DNA of 41,063 bases from positions 1 to 41,063 of the forward strand of contig CAYJFU010000011.1 in the NCBI GenBank assembly GCA_964369445.1, read 5' to 3'. The notes under the pieces are model-generated. The model worked only from the letters and a program-made list of their open reading frames with translations. It had not been told where the DNA came from and searched no databases. This document shows, in pieces, positions 25,086 to 32,467 of the stretch (position 1 is the stretch's first letter; every line of letters starts with the position of its first letter). The translations under genes were made by a program, and so were the position numbers. Source of the stretch: CAYJBH01 sp964369445. Its GTDB lineage: Bacteria > Bacillota > Clostridia > Oscillospirales > Ruminococcaceae.

Positions 25086-25798
25086 TTAGTAAAGCAATAA
25101 ATTTGTGCTGAAATCCTGCACATCATCATCATCTTCCAGCGCCGCAGTAAGCGCGTTTAATTTTTTAAGGTCATCTTCGTCCTCGACACTCACCGTCGTT
25201 GAGGGGATGTAGTTAACCTCGGCATCGACAATCTCCACACCCAGATTTTCAAAATAGCTGACCGCCTCGCCAAAGTCTGCCGGATCGGTTATGACGAGCG
25301 ACATATCGTCGGATATGTCATAGTCCTCAGCCGGTGCCTCTAAAAGCAGTTCCTCCCTGTCCTCCCCGACAGCGACGATAAGCTTTCCCTTTTTGGTGAA
25401 AAGATAAGAGGTGCAACCGCTTGTGCCAAGGCCTGCGCCGAACTTGTCAAAATAGTGGCGCATACTGGCAGCGGTTCTGTTGCGGTTGTCGGTCAGTGTT
25501 GTGACAATAAACGCAAGACCGCAAGGACCGTAACCCTCATAAACTATCTCCTCATAATCGGCGCGATCACTGCCGGCCGCCTTTTGAATGAGACGGTTTA
25601 TATTGTCATTTGGCACGTTTTGCGCCTTTGCCTTTGCTATGACATCGCGTAGACGGCTGTTTGACTTCGGGTCAGCGCCACCCTCGCGCACGACAACCTG
25701 AATCTCTCTGCCAATTTTTGTAAAAACCTTTGCCTTTTGGNNNNNNNNNNTTTTTCTTTCTTTCTTTTAATATTATTCCATTTTGAATGGCCTGCCAT
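25086..25798 (-). CDS. yebC: YebC/PmpR family protein, interrupted by an assembly gap
   Basis: YebC-family protein (transcription regulator, and in recent work of this family also linked to relief of ribosome stalling). From the ATG at 25798 the minus strand reads MAGHSKWNNIKRKKEK, the exact family N-terminus. Ten Ns at 25741-25750 interrupt it, and it resumes in QKAKVFTKIGREIQVVV. In between, the family has three residues, which fits a true gap of 8 nt (phase demands 2 mod 3); the whole gene then has 237 codons. Later motifs are RLRDVIAKAKAQNVPNDNIN, YEGYGPCGLAFIV, NRNRTAASMRHYFDKFGAGL and IPSTTVSVEDEDD. GGAG lies 7 nt before the ATG. Calling the start after the gap (GTG 25691) would wrongly truncate the protein by about 35 residues. 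Confidence 0.93.
25741..25750. other. Assembly gap (10 N) inside yebC
   Basis: Conserved YebC sequence stands on both sides. Codon phase requires a missing length of 2 mod 3, and 8 nt gives the family-length linker. Confidence 0.97.
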
Positions 25799-25943
25799 CC
25801 GTAATCTCCATCGGTTTATAATTTATACTATTTTTTGTTTGTGCGCTTTTTCCCGCCAAGGTGGCCGGAAATGACATGAACAATGCCTAAAACATAAAAT
25901 TCATTTAACTCATATTTAATTATATTAACATAAAATTGTGTTT

Positions 25944-25973
25944 TTTACAACAATATTCAATTTGCTGTATATT
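25944..25973 (+). promoter_or_regulatory. Promoter of the Asn/Ser-rich small gene
   Basis: TTTACA (25944-25949), 18 nt, TATATT (25968-25973), in very AT-rich DNA. The predicted leader is about 50 nt. Confidence 0.5.
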
Positions 25974-26030
25974 CTTCTGTGGCATGGGCAAAATAACATT
26001 ACCCAAGCAAACAAGCATAGGAGTTTAACA

Positions 26031-26250
26031 ATGAGTAAGAAAATGGATAAACACACAAATTCTGCGGCACAAGACACACGCAATGAGAGAGCTTCTCACG
26101 GCACNNNNNNNNNNAACGGAAAATTGCAACAGTACTAACAACAAAAGCTCTAACAGCAATTCTTCTAATGCCGCAAACAACCGCACTTCTAACAAGGCAA
26201 ACAACAAAACCAGCAACAAAACCAGCAACGACACAAGTTCCGGCTGCTAG
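26031..26250 (+). CDS. Small Asn/Ser-rich low-complexity protein, interrupted by an assembly gap
   Basis: About 70 visible residues plus whatever the gap hides. It starts MSKKMDKHTNSAAQDTRNER; after the Ns (26105-26114) it continues in another frame as a run of Asn, Ser, Thr and Lys (for example NNKTSNKTSN) and ends DTSSGC. Frame phase requires the gap to be a multiple of 3. Support for a real gene: AGGAG 8 nt before the ATG, a promoter, a terminator right behind it, and an uninterrupted biased composition. It has no signal peptide or membrane helix. I recall similar tiny Asn/Lys/Ser-rich proteins in Clostridia, without a function. It could be intrinsically disordered or spore-related, but nothing proves that. 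Confidence 0.6.
26105..26114. other. Assembly gap (10 N) inside the Asn/Ser-rich gene
   Basis: The reading frame shifts by one across the Ns, so the real missing length is a multiple of 3. Low-complexity sequence may have caused the break. Confidence 0.95.
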
Positions 26251-26275
26251 CCGTTACTGCGAAGTGCAAATCCGG

Positions 26276-26314
26276 GGTTGTCATTCGTAACGAGTGACAA
26301 CCTTTTGGTTTTTT
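26276..26314 (+). terminator. Intrinsic terminator of the Asn/Ser-rich gene
   Basis: GGTTGTCATTCG-TAA-CGAGTGACAACC (26276-26302), a 12-bp stem with one T-G pair, followed by TTTTGGTTTTTT. It is placed 25 nt after the stop and faces the convergent trkH gene. Confidence 0.85.
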
Positions 26315-26328
26315 AGGTGGCTAACAGG

Positions 26329-27768
26329 CTAATTCCTCCAAGCGGAGGGTGAGAACAGTAGTATTATCGGGAATATTTCAAGACGTCCGATGAGCATGTT
26401 CAGCGCAAGCACTATTTTCGACAAAGCGGAAAACTCCGAGTAGTTGCCGACAGGGCCGACCATGTCAAGACCGGGGCCGATGTTGTTTAAACACGCAACG
26501 ATAGCGGTAAAGGATGTCTCAAAAGAAAAGCCGTCGACAGACACTATCAAAAATGACACAAAGGTAATAATTGCATACAGTATCAAGTAGTTGCCAGTCT
26601 CGGTGACGGTGCTGTCCTCGACACGGCGACCGTCCAGTCGAACGATGTTTACACTGCGTGGGAAAAGTTGGTTACGCAGGCAGTTAACCCCCGTTTTAAA
26701 AAGGATTATGCAACGTGAAATTTTAAGGCCACCGCCGGTAGAGCCTGCACTTGCGCCGATAAACATAAGTACCACAAGCAGTGACTTTGAAAACTCCGGC
26801 CACAAATTAAAGTCAGCGGTGGCATAACCGGTTGTCGTCATGACCGTTGCCACCTGAAATGCGGCGGTACGCACCGTTGTGCCGATATTCTCGTACATAT
26901 GATAAATATTGAGCGAAATGGTAGCAACGCTGAATATGACAATACCGATGTAGACGCGCAATTCTTCATTCCACAGCGCCTTGGAAATCTGTCCGAGTAT
27001 AAGCAGATAATACAGGTTGAAGTTTATGCCGAACAGTAGCATAAATATCGTGATAATCCACTCCACCTGCGGATTATTATAAGAGGCTATCGAGAGGTTT
27101 TTGCTGGAAAAGCCACCTGTGCCGGCAGTACCAAACGCGTGGACAAGGCTGTCAAACAGCGGCAGTCCGCTTACGAGCAGTAACACCGTTTCGATGATGG
27201 TCAGTACGATGTATATGCCGTATAGTATCAGTGCGGTGTTGCGTATCTGCGGGACGAGCTTGGATACGACGGGTCCCGGCACCTCAGCGCGCATAACATG
27301 CATACTGCGACCGCCGGACAGCGGCATAATCGCCATGATAAACACAAGAACGCCCATACCGCCAATCCAGTGGGTAAAGCTACGCCAAAAAAGTATGCCG
27401 TGCGGCAGGCTCTCTATCTCGGTGAGTATGGAAGCTCCCGTTGTTGTAAAGCCGGAGACGCTCTCGAAAAACGCGTTGATGTAATTGGGGATATAGCCGG
27501 AAAACACAAACGGAAGTGCGCCGAATGCAGACAGCATAACCCACGAAAGCGCCACAATCAAAAAGCCCTCACGCGCAAAAATACGTGTGTTTTTAGGGCG
27601 CAACAGCGCTAGCACCATACCGGCAACGGTGCAACAGATAATACTTGCCACAAATGCCGATACATCGGGTCCCTCGTACAGCACTGCGACTATCAAAGGC
27701 AACAGCATAAGACCTGCTGTGCACAGCAGTACAAGTCCGACTGTATAGCCTATCATGCGAAAATTCAT
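26329..27768 (-). CDS. trkH: TrkH/KtrB-type potassium channel-like transporter subunit
   Basis: 479-residue membrane protein of the TrkH/KtrB superfamily with four M1-P-M2 repeats. The filter regions are visible: SGFTTTGASI (first P-loop), AFGTAGTGGFSSKNLS (second), MTTTGYATADFNLWP (third) and CLNNIGPGLDMVG (fourth), each with the central glycine. SVSGFTTTG and HWIGGMGVLVFIMAIMPL are typical. It takes up K+ together with the Trk/Ktr ring encoded just upstream (trkA, 6-nt gap). The order trkA-trkH after jag is unusual. Confidence 0.95.
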   Translation of the reverse strand: MNFRMIGYTVGLVLLCTAGLMLLPLIVAVLYEGPDVSAFVASIICCTVAGMVLALLRPKNTRIFAREGFLIVALSWVMLSAFGALPFVFSGYIPNYINAFFESVSGFTTTGASILTEIESLPHGILFWRSFTHWIGGMGVLVFIMAIMPLSGGRSMHVMRAEVPGPVVSKLVPQIRNTALILYGIYIVLTIIETVLLLVSGLPLFDSLVHAFGTAGTGGFSSKNLSIASYNNPQVEWIITIFMLLFGINFNLYYLLILGQISKALWNEELRVYIGIVIFSVATISLNIYHMYENIGTTVRTAAFQVATVMTTTGYATADFNLWPEFSKSLLVVLMFIGASAGSTGGGLKISRCIILFKTGVNCLRNQLFPRSVNIVRLDGRRVEDSTVTETGNYLILYAIITFVSFLIVSVDGFSFETSFTAIVACLNNIGPGLDMVGPVGNYSEFSALSKIVLALNMLIGRLEIFPIILLFSPSAWRN

Positions 27769-27774
27769 ATATAC

Positions 27775-29133
27775 TTACGCCTCAAATATTTCGGATAGGT
27801 CAGCGAGTAGTGGTAGCGTCGACGTGATGATGACCTTGTCACGCGGCATAATAACAGCGGAACCGGTGGGGTATATTATCTTGCCGGCGCGCTGTATACA
27901 CGCGATAAACACGCCCTGTTTTATCTGCAGTTGAGACAGCGGTATGCCGATAAAATCGGGGTTATTTTCTGCGATAAACTCCAACGCCTCCACCTTGTCG
28001 TCCGCAAGACGATACAGCGCCGTGACCTTACTGCCCACGCTGTTTTGCATGGCACGGACATAGCTGACTATCTGCGACGCGGTGATGTATTTCGGCGAAA
28101 TAACGGTGTCAATATCAAGATCCTCCGATATGCCGTAAAGGCTCTGCCTGCTTATCTTGGTGATAACCTTGCCGCAACCGTGACTTTTCGCCATCAGCGA
28201 TATTATTATATTTTGCTCATCAATACCGGTCAATGCTACAACGGCATCGGTGGTGCCAAGCTGCTCCTCGCGCCACAGGTCGGTATCGGTGCCATCGCCC
28301 ACAAGTATTTTTGCACCGGGCAGTTGCTCGCACAACTGCTGAGCCAGACGCTCGTCCTGCTCGACTATCTTAACCTTGATGCCGTGCTTTATAAGGCTTG
28401 TCGTAAGGTAGCCGGCTATTGTGCCGCCACCGATAAGCACGACATTGCGCACCATGCGCTTAAATATGTTTTGCTCTTTGAAAAAGCGCGTAATCTCACT
28501 GCGGTTGCCGGTGATGCTGACCTTGTCGTCCTCTTCAAACACAAAGTCGCCGTAGGGGATAATCGCCTCCTCCGAGCGTGACACAGCGCAGACGATAAAC
28601 TTGTTTTTCGTACGGCTGCGCAGTTCGGATATGCATTTACCTATTAAAGGGTTACCCTCCATAAGCTTTATTTCCACAACCTCAATGCGGCCACCGGCAA
28701 ACGTCTCGACGTTGACAGCAGACGGGAAGCGCAGTATGCGAAGAATCTCGACGGCGCTCTCCATCTCGGGGTTTATGGTCATTGAAAGACCCATTTCTTC
28801 TTTCAAAAACACAAGCCCTGCAAGATATTCCCTGTCGCGAACACGCGCAATGGTATGCTGTGTGCCGAGCTTTTTAGCAAGCATGCACGACAATATGTTA
28901 ACCTCGTCGCGTGATGTCGCGGCTATAAGCAGCTCGGCATGTTCCGCACCGGCTTCCTTTAATACTTCAAGGCTTGCGCCGTTGCCCATGACGGTGCTGA
29001 CATCCAGCCTGTTCTGCGAGTAGCGCAGTGCCGATGCCTTGCTGTCAATGACAATGAGGTCGTGTCCCTCTTTTGCAAGCAGTCGGGTGAGGGTGAACCC
29101 CACCTTGCCGTCGCCGACAATAATAATGTTCAT
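27775..29133 (-). CDS. trkA: Trk potassium uptake regulatory subunit TrkA
   Basis: 452 residues with two RCK_N + RCK_C units. First Rossmann nucleotide site: MNIIIVGDGKVGFTLTRLLA...LIVIDS; second: NVVLIGGGTIAGYLTTSLIK...VKIVEQDE. Each half ends with a C-terminal TrkA_C domain (for example VEIKLMEGNPLIGKCISEL). These cytoplasmic rings gate TrkH in response to NAD(H), ATP/ADP or cyclic-di-AMP. It is followed 6 nt later by trkH and lies 28 nt downstream of jag. Confidence 0.95.
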   Translation of the reverse strand: MNIIIVGDGKVGFTLTRLLAKEGHDLIVIDSKASALRYSQNRLDVSTVMGNGASLEVLKEAGAEHAELLIAATSRDEVNILSCMLAKKLGTQHTIARVRDREYLAGLVFLKEEMGLSMTINPEMESAVEILRILRFPSAVNVETFAGGRIEVVEIKLMEGNPLIGKCISELRSRTKNKFIVCAVSRSEEAIIPYGDFVFEEDDKVSITGNRSEITRFFKEQNIFKRMVRNVVLIGGGTIAGYLTTSLIKHGIKVKIVEQDERLAQQLCEQLPGAKILVGDGTDTDLWREEQLGTTDAVVALTGIDEQNIIISLMAKSHGCGKVITKISRQSLYGISEDLDIDTVISPKYITASQIVSYVRAMQNSVGSKVTALYRLADDKVEALEFIAENNPDFIGIPLSQLQIKQGVFIACIQRAGKIIYPTGSAVIMPRDKVIITSTLPLLADLSEIFEA

Positions 29134-29161
29134 AAAAACTCAGCGTCCTTAACGCCCCGAC

Positions 29162-30190
29162 TTATAATTCTACTTTGGAAAAAAGGGGACTTTTTTCATC
29201 GTCGTTAATCTTTTCCGTGCGAGTGCCCTGTACTGCATTTGACGGCTTTCTGTCGCCCCTGTCGCCTCTGCCGCCACGGTCACCTCTGTCACGTCCGCGT
29301 CCTCCGCGGTCACCTCTGCCGCCTCTGTCACGTCCGCGACCTCTGTTTTCGTATACATCATTGCGTGCGCCCGGAAGTGTGCTGAGTATAACAATATGTC
29401 TTGAGTTGCCCTCGCCGCTCGATTCGCTCTTAACGCCCTCAATCTCGCCAATAGCGGTGTGTATTATACGGCGCTCGTATGCGTTCATCGGCTCTAAGGA
29501 ATATGCGCGACCGTTTCTTTTAACGTTTTCCGCAATGCGGTTTGCAAGTGCGGTTAAATCCTCTTCGCGTTTTTCGCGGTAACCTGCAATGTTGAGCGTT
29601 ACCTTCTCAAAGGAACCGCCGTGCTGATTGGCAACAAGCCCTGTCAGGTAGGACAGCGCCTCCATCGTCTCGCCGCGCTTGCCGATAAGCGATGCGACAT
29701 TGTCGCCCTCAACCTCTATGACAACACCACGCTCGGCAACGGTGGGGTTCATCGTAAGGCTTTCAAGGTTCATCTTCTCAAAAACGTCCTTCAAAAACGC
29801 TGTGGCAAGGTTCAGTTTTTCCTGTAAGGCAGGGTTGTCCTCTATAGAACGCTTAACCGCCGGTTGCTCCTTTTGTGGTGCCGGCTTTTCCGATTTTGCA
29901 GCCGGTGCAACACCTTTTGGCGCCTTTTTTTCCGGCTGAGGCTGAGGTGCACTCGCTACCTTAGCAGGCTTTTTTACCGGCTCGGCTTTTTTAACCGGCT
30001 CTTTTTTTACCGGCGCTACAGGCACATCTCTTATAAGTTTTACCTTTGCGGGGGTACTGCGAAAAAGGCGCTTTACCGGCGTCTCCAGTATTTCAACGCT
30101 GACATCATCGCGCGACACACCCATCTGCTCGAGACCGTTTTCTATTGCAAGATCTATCGTTTTGCCGATACCGATTACTTCATTTAACAT
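29162..30190 (-). CDS. jag: Jag/KhpB RNA-binding protein with an RGG-rich tail
   Basis: 342 residues. Jag_N domain at 1-52 (IGKTIDLAIENGLEQMGV), a Lys/Pro/Ala-rich linker (about 53-115), a KH domain with the GxxG loop as IGKRGETMEALSYLTGLV (about 125-205), and an R3H domain with ANRIAENVKRNGRAYSLEPMN (R-x-x-x-H as RIIHT). The family binds RNA with KhpA and affects cell division and elongation. After R3H there is a run of Arg-Gly-Asp/Gly repeats (about 285-318, encoded near 29236-29345), unlike most Jag proteins. It follows yidC, as in many Firmicutes, with a 158-nt spacer. AGGAGA lies 5-8 nt before the ATG. Confidence 0.93.
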   Translation of the reverse strand: MLNEVIGIGKTIDLAIENGLEQMGVSRDDVSVEILETPVKRLFRSTPAKVKLIRDVPVAPVKKEPVKKAEPVKKPAKVASAPQPQPEKKAPKGVAPAAKSEKPAPQKEQPAVKRSIEDNPALQEKLNLATAFLKDVFEKMNLESLTMNPTVAERGVVIEVEGDNVASLIGKRGETMEALSYLTGLVANQHGGSFEKVTLNIAGYREKREEDLTALANRIAENVKRNGRAYSLEPMNAYERRIIHTAIGEIEGVKSESSGEGNSRHIVILSTLPGARNDVYENRGRGRDRGGRGDRGGRGRDRGDRGGRGDRGDRKPSNAVQGTRTEKINDDEKSPLFSKVEL

Positions 30191-30348
30191 TTTTATTCTC
30201 CTTTTGCGTTTTGAGGCACCGTTAAGTTAAAATAAAAGAAATACAAACTATTTTTCTTTTCGTCTTACCCCGAGTCTTAGGCGATGAGATAAGGACGGTA
30301 ACCAATATTTTTCATATTAAGTTAACAAAGCCCGTTTTGAGTGCTGTG

Positions 30349-31353
30349 TTATTCTTCTTCGTATTTTTTCAGATATTCTTCACGTGCCTGTTGCAATTTT
30401 ATCTTATCATATTCGTTGGCGGACACTTTTTTCTCCACCTTTTCTCCGCTCTCGGTCTCGACGACAACCGCTTTTTTCTTACCTTTGCTGTTTTTCTTTT
30501 TTTCCTCAATTTCGGCGGCTATCTGCACTTTAAGCTTTTCGGGGTCGTATATTTTTTTCAAAATGATGCTCTGTAACATACCGAACACGTTGGACATAAT
30601 CCAGTAGAACGAAACACCGGCAGGCATGGTAAAACCGAACCACAAAAACATTACGCTCATCATGTACGGCATAAGCTTCATGCTACCTTGCATCTGAGCG
30701 CCGGACATTTTTGTCATTAGCACCTGCGACAGTATCATGGTGCCGCAGGAGATGATGGGCACAATCCACAGTATGCTGAAATCAGAGATGGACGGTGTCT
30801 GTGTAAAGTCGATACCCAAAAACGTAAGGTTGAGGTTTTGGATACTGCTTATCTGCTCGGCAGTAAACAGTCCCTCAAACATGGTGGGGTTTTGCTGTAC
30901 ACTTCTAATTAAAGTCGCCTCGCCGCCTGTCGTGGTGGCGCTTATGCCGGCAAGCTCTAACGCCTGCGAAACCGTGTCGCGCGCAACGCCGACGATGTGG
31001 GTTATGGGGCGGTAGACAACGTCGATAAGTCCGAATAAAATCGGCATCTGCACCAGTAGCGGCAGACAGCCTGCAAGCGGAGAAAACCCGTACTCCTGCT
31101 GAAGCTTCATCATCTCTTCTTGCTGGCGCTGTTTGTTGTTTGCATAGGTTTTGTTTATCTCCTGAATCATGGGATTAAACGCGGCCATCCTCGCTGAGGA
31201 TTTTTGCTGTTTAATTGCCAGCGGAAACAGGCACAGTTTGATAAAAATTGTAAAAAGTAGCAGTGTCAACCAATATTCATTGGTAAAGCCGTAGATGGTT
31301 CTCATCACAAAGCCCAGAATATTGGGGACAAAGGTAGTAATTGCTTCCCACAT
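30349..31353 (-). CDS. yidC: YidC/OxaA (SpoIIIJ-like) membrane protein insertase
   Basis: 334-residue membrane insertase with the five-helix YidC2 core: WLTLLLFTIFIKLCLFPLAI (conserved Arg/Lys-rich segment just after, KQQKSSARMAAFNPMI), LPLLVQMPILFGLIDVVY, ILWIVPIISCGTMIL, MPYMMSVMFLWFGFTMPAGVSFYW and IMSNVFGMLQSII. The C-terminus is strongly basic and acidic (KKNSKGKKKAV...EEE), as in Gram-positive homologues that bind the ribosome. AAGGAA stands about 10 nt before ATG 31353. It lies downstream of yidD with a 235-nt spacer, an oddly long gap in this operon. Confidence 0.95.
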   Translation of the reverse strand: MWEAITTFVPNILGFVMRTIYGFTNEYWLTLLLFTIFIKLCLFPLAIKQQKSSARMAAFNPMIQEINKTYANNKQRQQEEMMKLQQEYGFSPLAGCLPLLVQMPILFGLIDVVYRPITHIVGVARDTVSQALELAGISATTTGGEATLIRSVQQNPTMFEGLFTAEQISSIQNLNLTFLGIDFTQTPSISDFSILWIVPIISCGTMILSQVLMTKMSGAQMQGSMKLMPYMMSVMFLWFGFTMPAGVSFYWIMSNVFGMLQSIILKKIYDPEKLKVQIAAEIEEKKKNSKGKKKAVVVETESGEKVEKKVSANEYDKIKLQQAREEYLKKYEEE

Positions 31354-31588
31354 AGTTAAAATATTCCTTATTTATGTTTATGATTATGTATAGTTTGTTA
31401 ACTTAAAAGTAGCATGACTTGCAGGCTCAAATCCTGTCTATTATCGACAATGAAATGCATAAAGTTAGTCGGTGGCAAAATCAACAATCCGGAATATTGT
31501 TGAAACAACAGCCTTTAGTGACGGTATGTCCTACTCTTTGATGGGGAAAGGCTACTCGCAAATCTGTGCCATTAAAAAAGTTAATTTA
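31354..31588. other. Spacer between yidD and yidC
   Basis: No supported gene. It contains a tRNA T-arm-like stretch (GCAGG-CTCAAAT-CCTGT, about 31420-31436) without the rest of a tRNA, and an AT-rich run next to yidC. Either a promoter for yidC-jag lies here, or it is a remnant of inserted DNA; I could not find a clean -35/-10 pair. Confidence 0.35.
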
Positions 31589-31825
31589 CTATGGTTTAGT
31601 TTTTTTTGGCGGCACGGGGTCAAACCCAAAACTGCCGAACGGATTGCAACGCAGTATTCTGTAACAAGCCAAAAAACCACCGCGTATCACACCGTGAACC
31701 TGTAACGCCTCAATGGTATACTGGCTACAGGACGGTATAAATCGGCAGTGGTGGCCTAAGAGCGGAGATATAAACTTTTGGTATCCCCTTATTAAAAATA
31801 TCATTACTGCTTTTACAGGTTGCAT
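31589..31825 (-). CDS. yidD: YidD membrane protein insertion efficiency factor
   Basis: 78-residue protein. The family signature is clear: GYQKFISPLLGHHCRFIPSCSQY, then AL-x-x-HGVIRGGFLACYRILRCNPF, and a short tail. It helps YidC-dependent membrane insertion. The gene overlaps rnpA by 13 nt, which is normal. Confidence 0.97.
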   Translation of the reverse strand: MQPVKAVMIFLIRGYQKFISPLLGHHCRFIPSCSQYTIEALQVHGVIRGGFLACYRILRCNPFGSFGFDPVPPKKTKP

Positions 31826-32136
31826 TTTTTCAACTGCTGTTTAAGTACAGCGGTGAGCGATGTCGACTTTGCGGCGGCAGTTGTTGCACGCGCCACCAGC
31901 ACGACATCACAACCCATGTTTTGTGCCAGTGCATTGTTTGCGGCCTCTTTGAGCACGCGGCGTGCTCTGTTTCGTACAACTGCACCACCAATTTTTTTTG
32001 AGGTGGTTATGCCAAGGCGCGTTTGTGACATTCTCGTCTTGAATACATACACGATAACAAGCGGGTGCGGCACACATTTGCCGCGCCTGTAGCACCGCGA
32101 AAACTCAAAGTTTTTTGTAAGCGAGACGTGTCTCAA
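31813..32136 (-). CDS. rnpA: Ribonuclease P protein component
   Basis: 107-residue basic protein that assists the RNase P RNA in 5' tRNA processing. It contains SLTKNFEFSRCYRRGK, LGITTSKKIGGAVVRNRARRVLKEA (the conserved RNR motif) and DVVLVAR. The start is TTG 32136, 4 nt after the rpmH stop; no in-frame ATG exists nearby and the family N-terminus begins here. It overlaps yidD. Confidence 0.96.
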   Translation of the reverse strand: MRHVSLTKNFEFSRCYRRGKCVPHPLVIVYVFKTRMSQTRLGITTSKKIGGAVVRNRARRVLKEAANNALAQNMGCDVVLVARATTAAAKSTSLTAVLKQQLKKCNL

Positions 32137-32140
32137 AAGA

Positions 32141-32275
32141 CTAAACGCCTAAAACAGCGCGACCTCTTGAACGACGACGAGCCAAAACTTTACGGCCGTT
32201 TTTGGATTTAGAACGCGACAAAAAGCCGTGAACCTTTGCGCGGTGACGTTTTTTCGGTTGATAAGTTCTTTTCAT
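32141..32275 (-). CDS. rpmH: 50S ribosomal protein L34
   Basis: 44-residue protein reading MKRTYQPKKRHRAKVHGFLS and ending in a very basic tail with GRKVLARRRSRGRAVLGV, the classical L34 sequence. Its ATG at 32275 has AAAGGG 9 nt upstream. It is the first gene of the rpmH-rnpA-yidD-yidC-jag group, with a perfect promoter about 120 nt upstream. dnaA, its usual neighbour, is absent: asnS lies there instead. Confidence 0.98.
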   Translation of the reverse strand: MKRTYQPKKRHRAKVHGFLSRSKSKNGRKVLARRRSRGRAVLGV

Positions 32276-32397
32276 GATATTTTACCCTTTCTTTTTCTTG
32301 CAGGTTTTAACACACGTTACGTTCTTTATAGTTATATTCACATTATTGCCTTGCAGCACCGTGATGATTTTATAACAGCGATAACGTTAGCTGTATA

Positions 32398-32426
32398 ATT
32401 ATAGCAGAGAGAAATATGTTTGTCAA
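32398..32426 (-). promoter_or_regulatory. Consensus promoter of the rpmH operon
   Basis: Minus strand: TTGACA (32426-32421), 17 nt, TATAAT (32403-32398), both perfect. The start at about 32391 gives a leader of about 115 nt before rpmH. Confidence 0.88.
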
Positions 32427-32467
32427 TATTTTTTGTTGGAAATTGCAGGTTTACAGTCTTATAGGCG

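Noticed and set aside
31420..31436. tRNA gene
   Set aside because: Only a T-arm-like stem-loop is present; no acceptor, D or anticodon arm could be assembled around it.
31472..31705. Plus-strand open frame in the yidD-yidC spacer
   Set aside because: It runs through the 3' half of yidD on the wrong strand, has no ribosome site and no recognisable domain.
32276..32467. Replication origin next to rpmH
   Set aside because: No DnaA-box cluster (TTATCCACA-like) and no dnaA gene.
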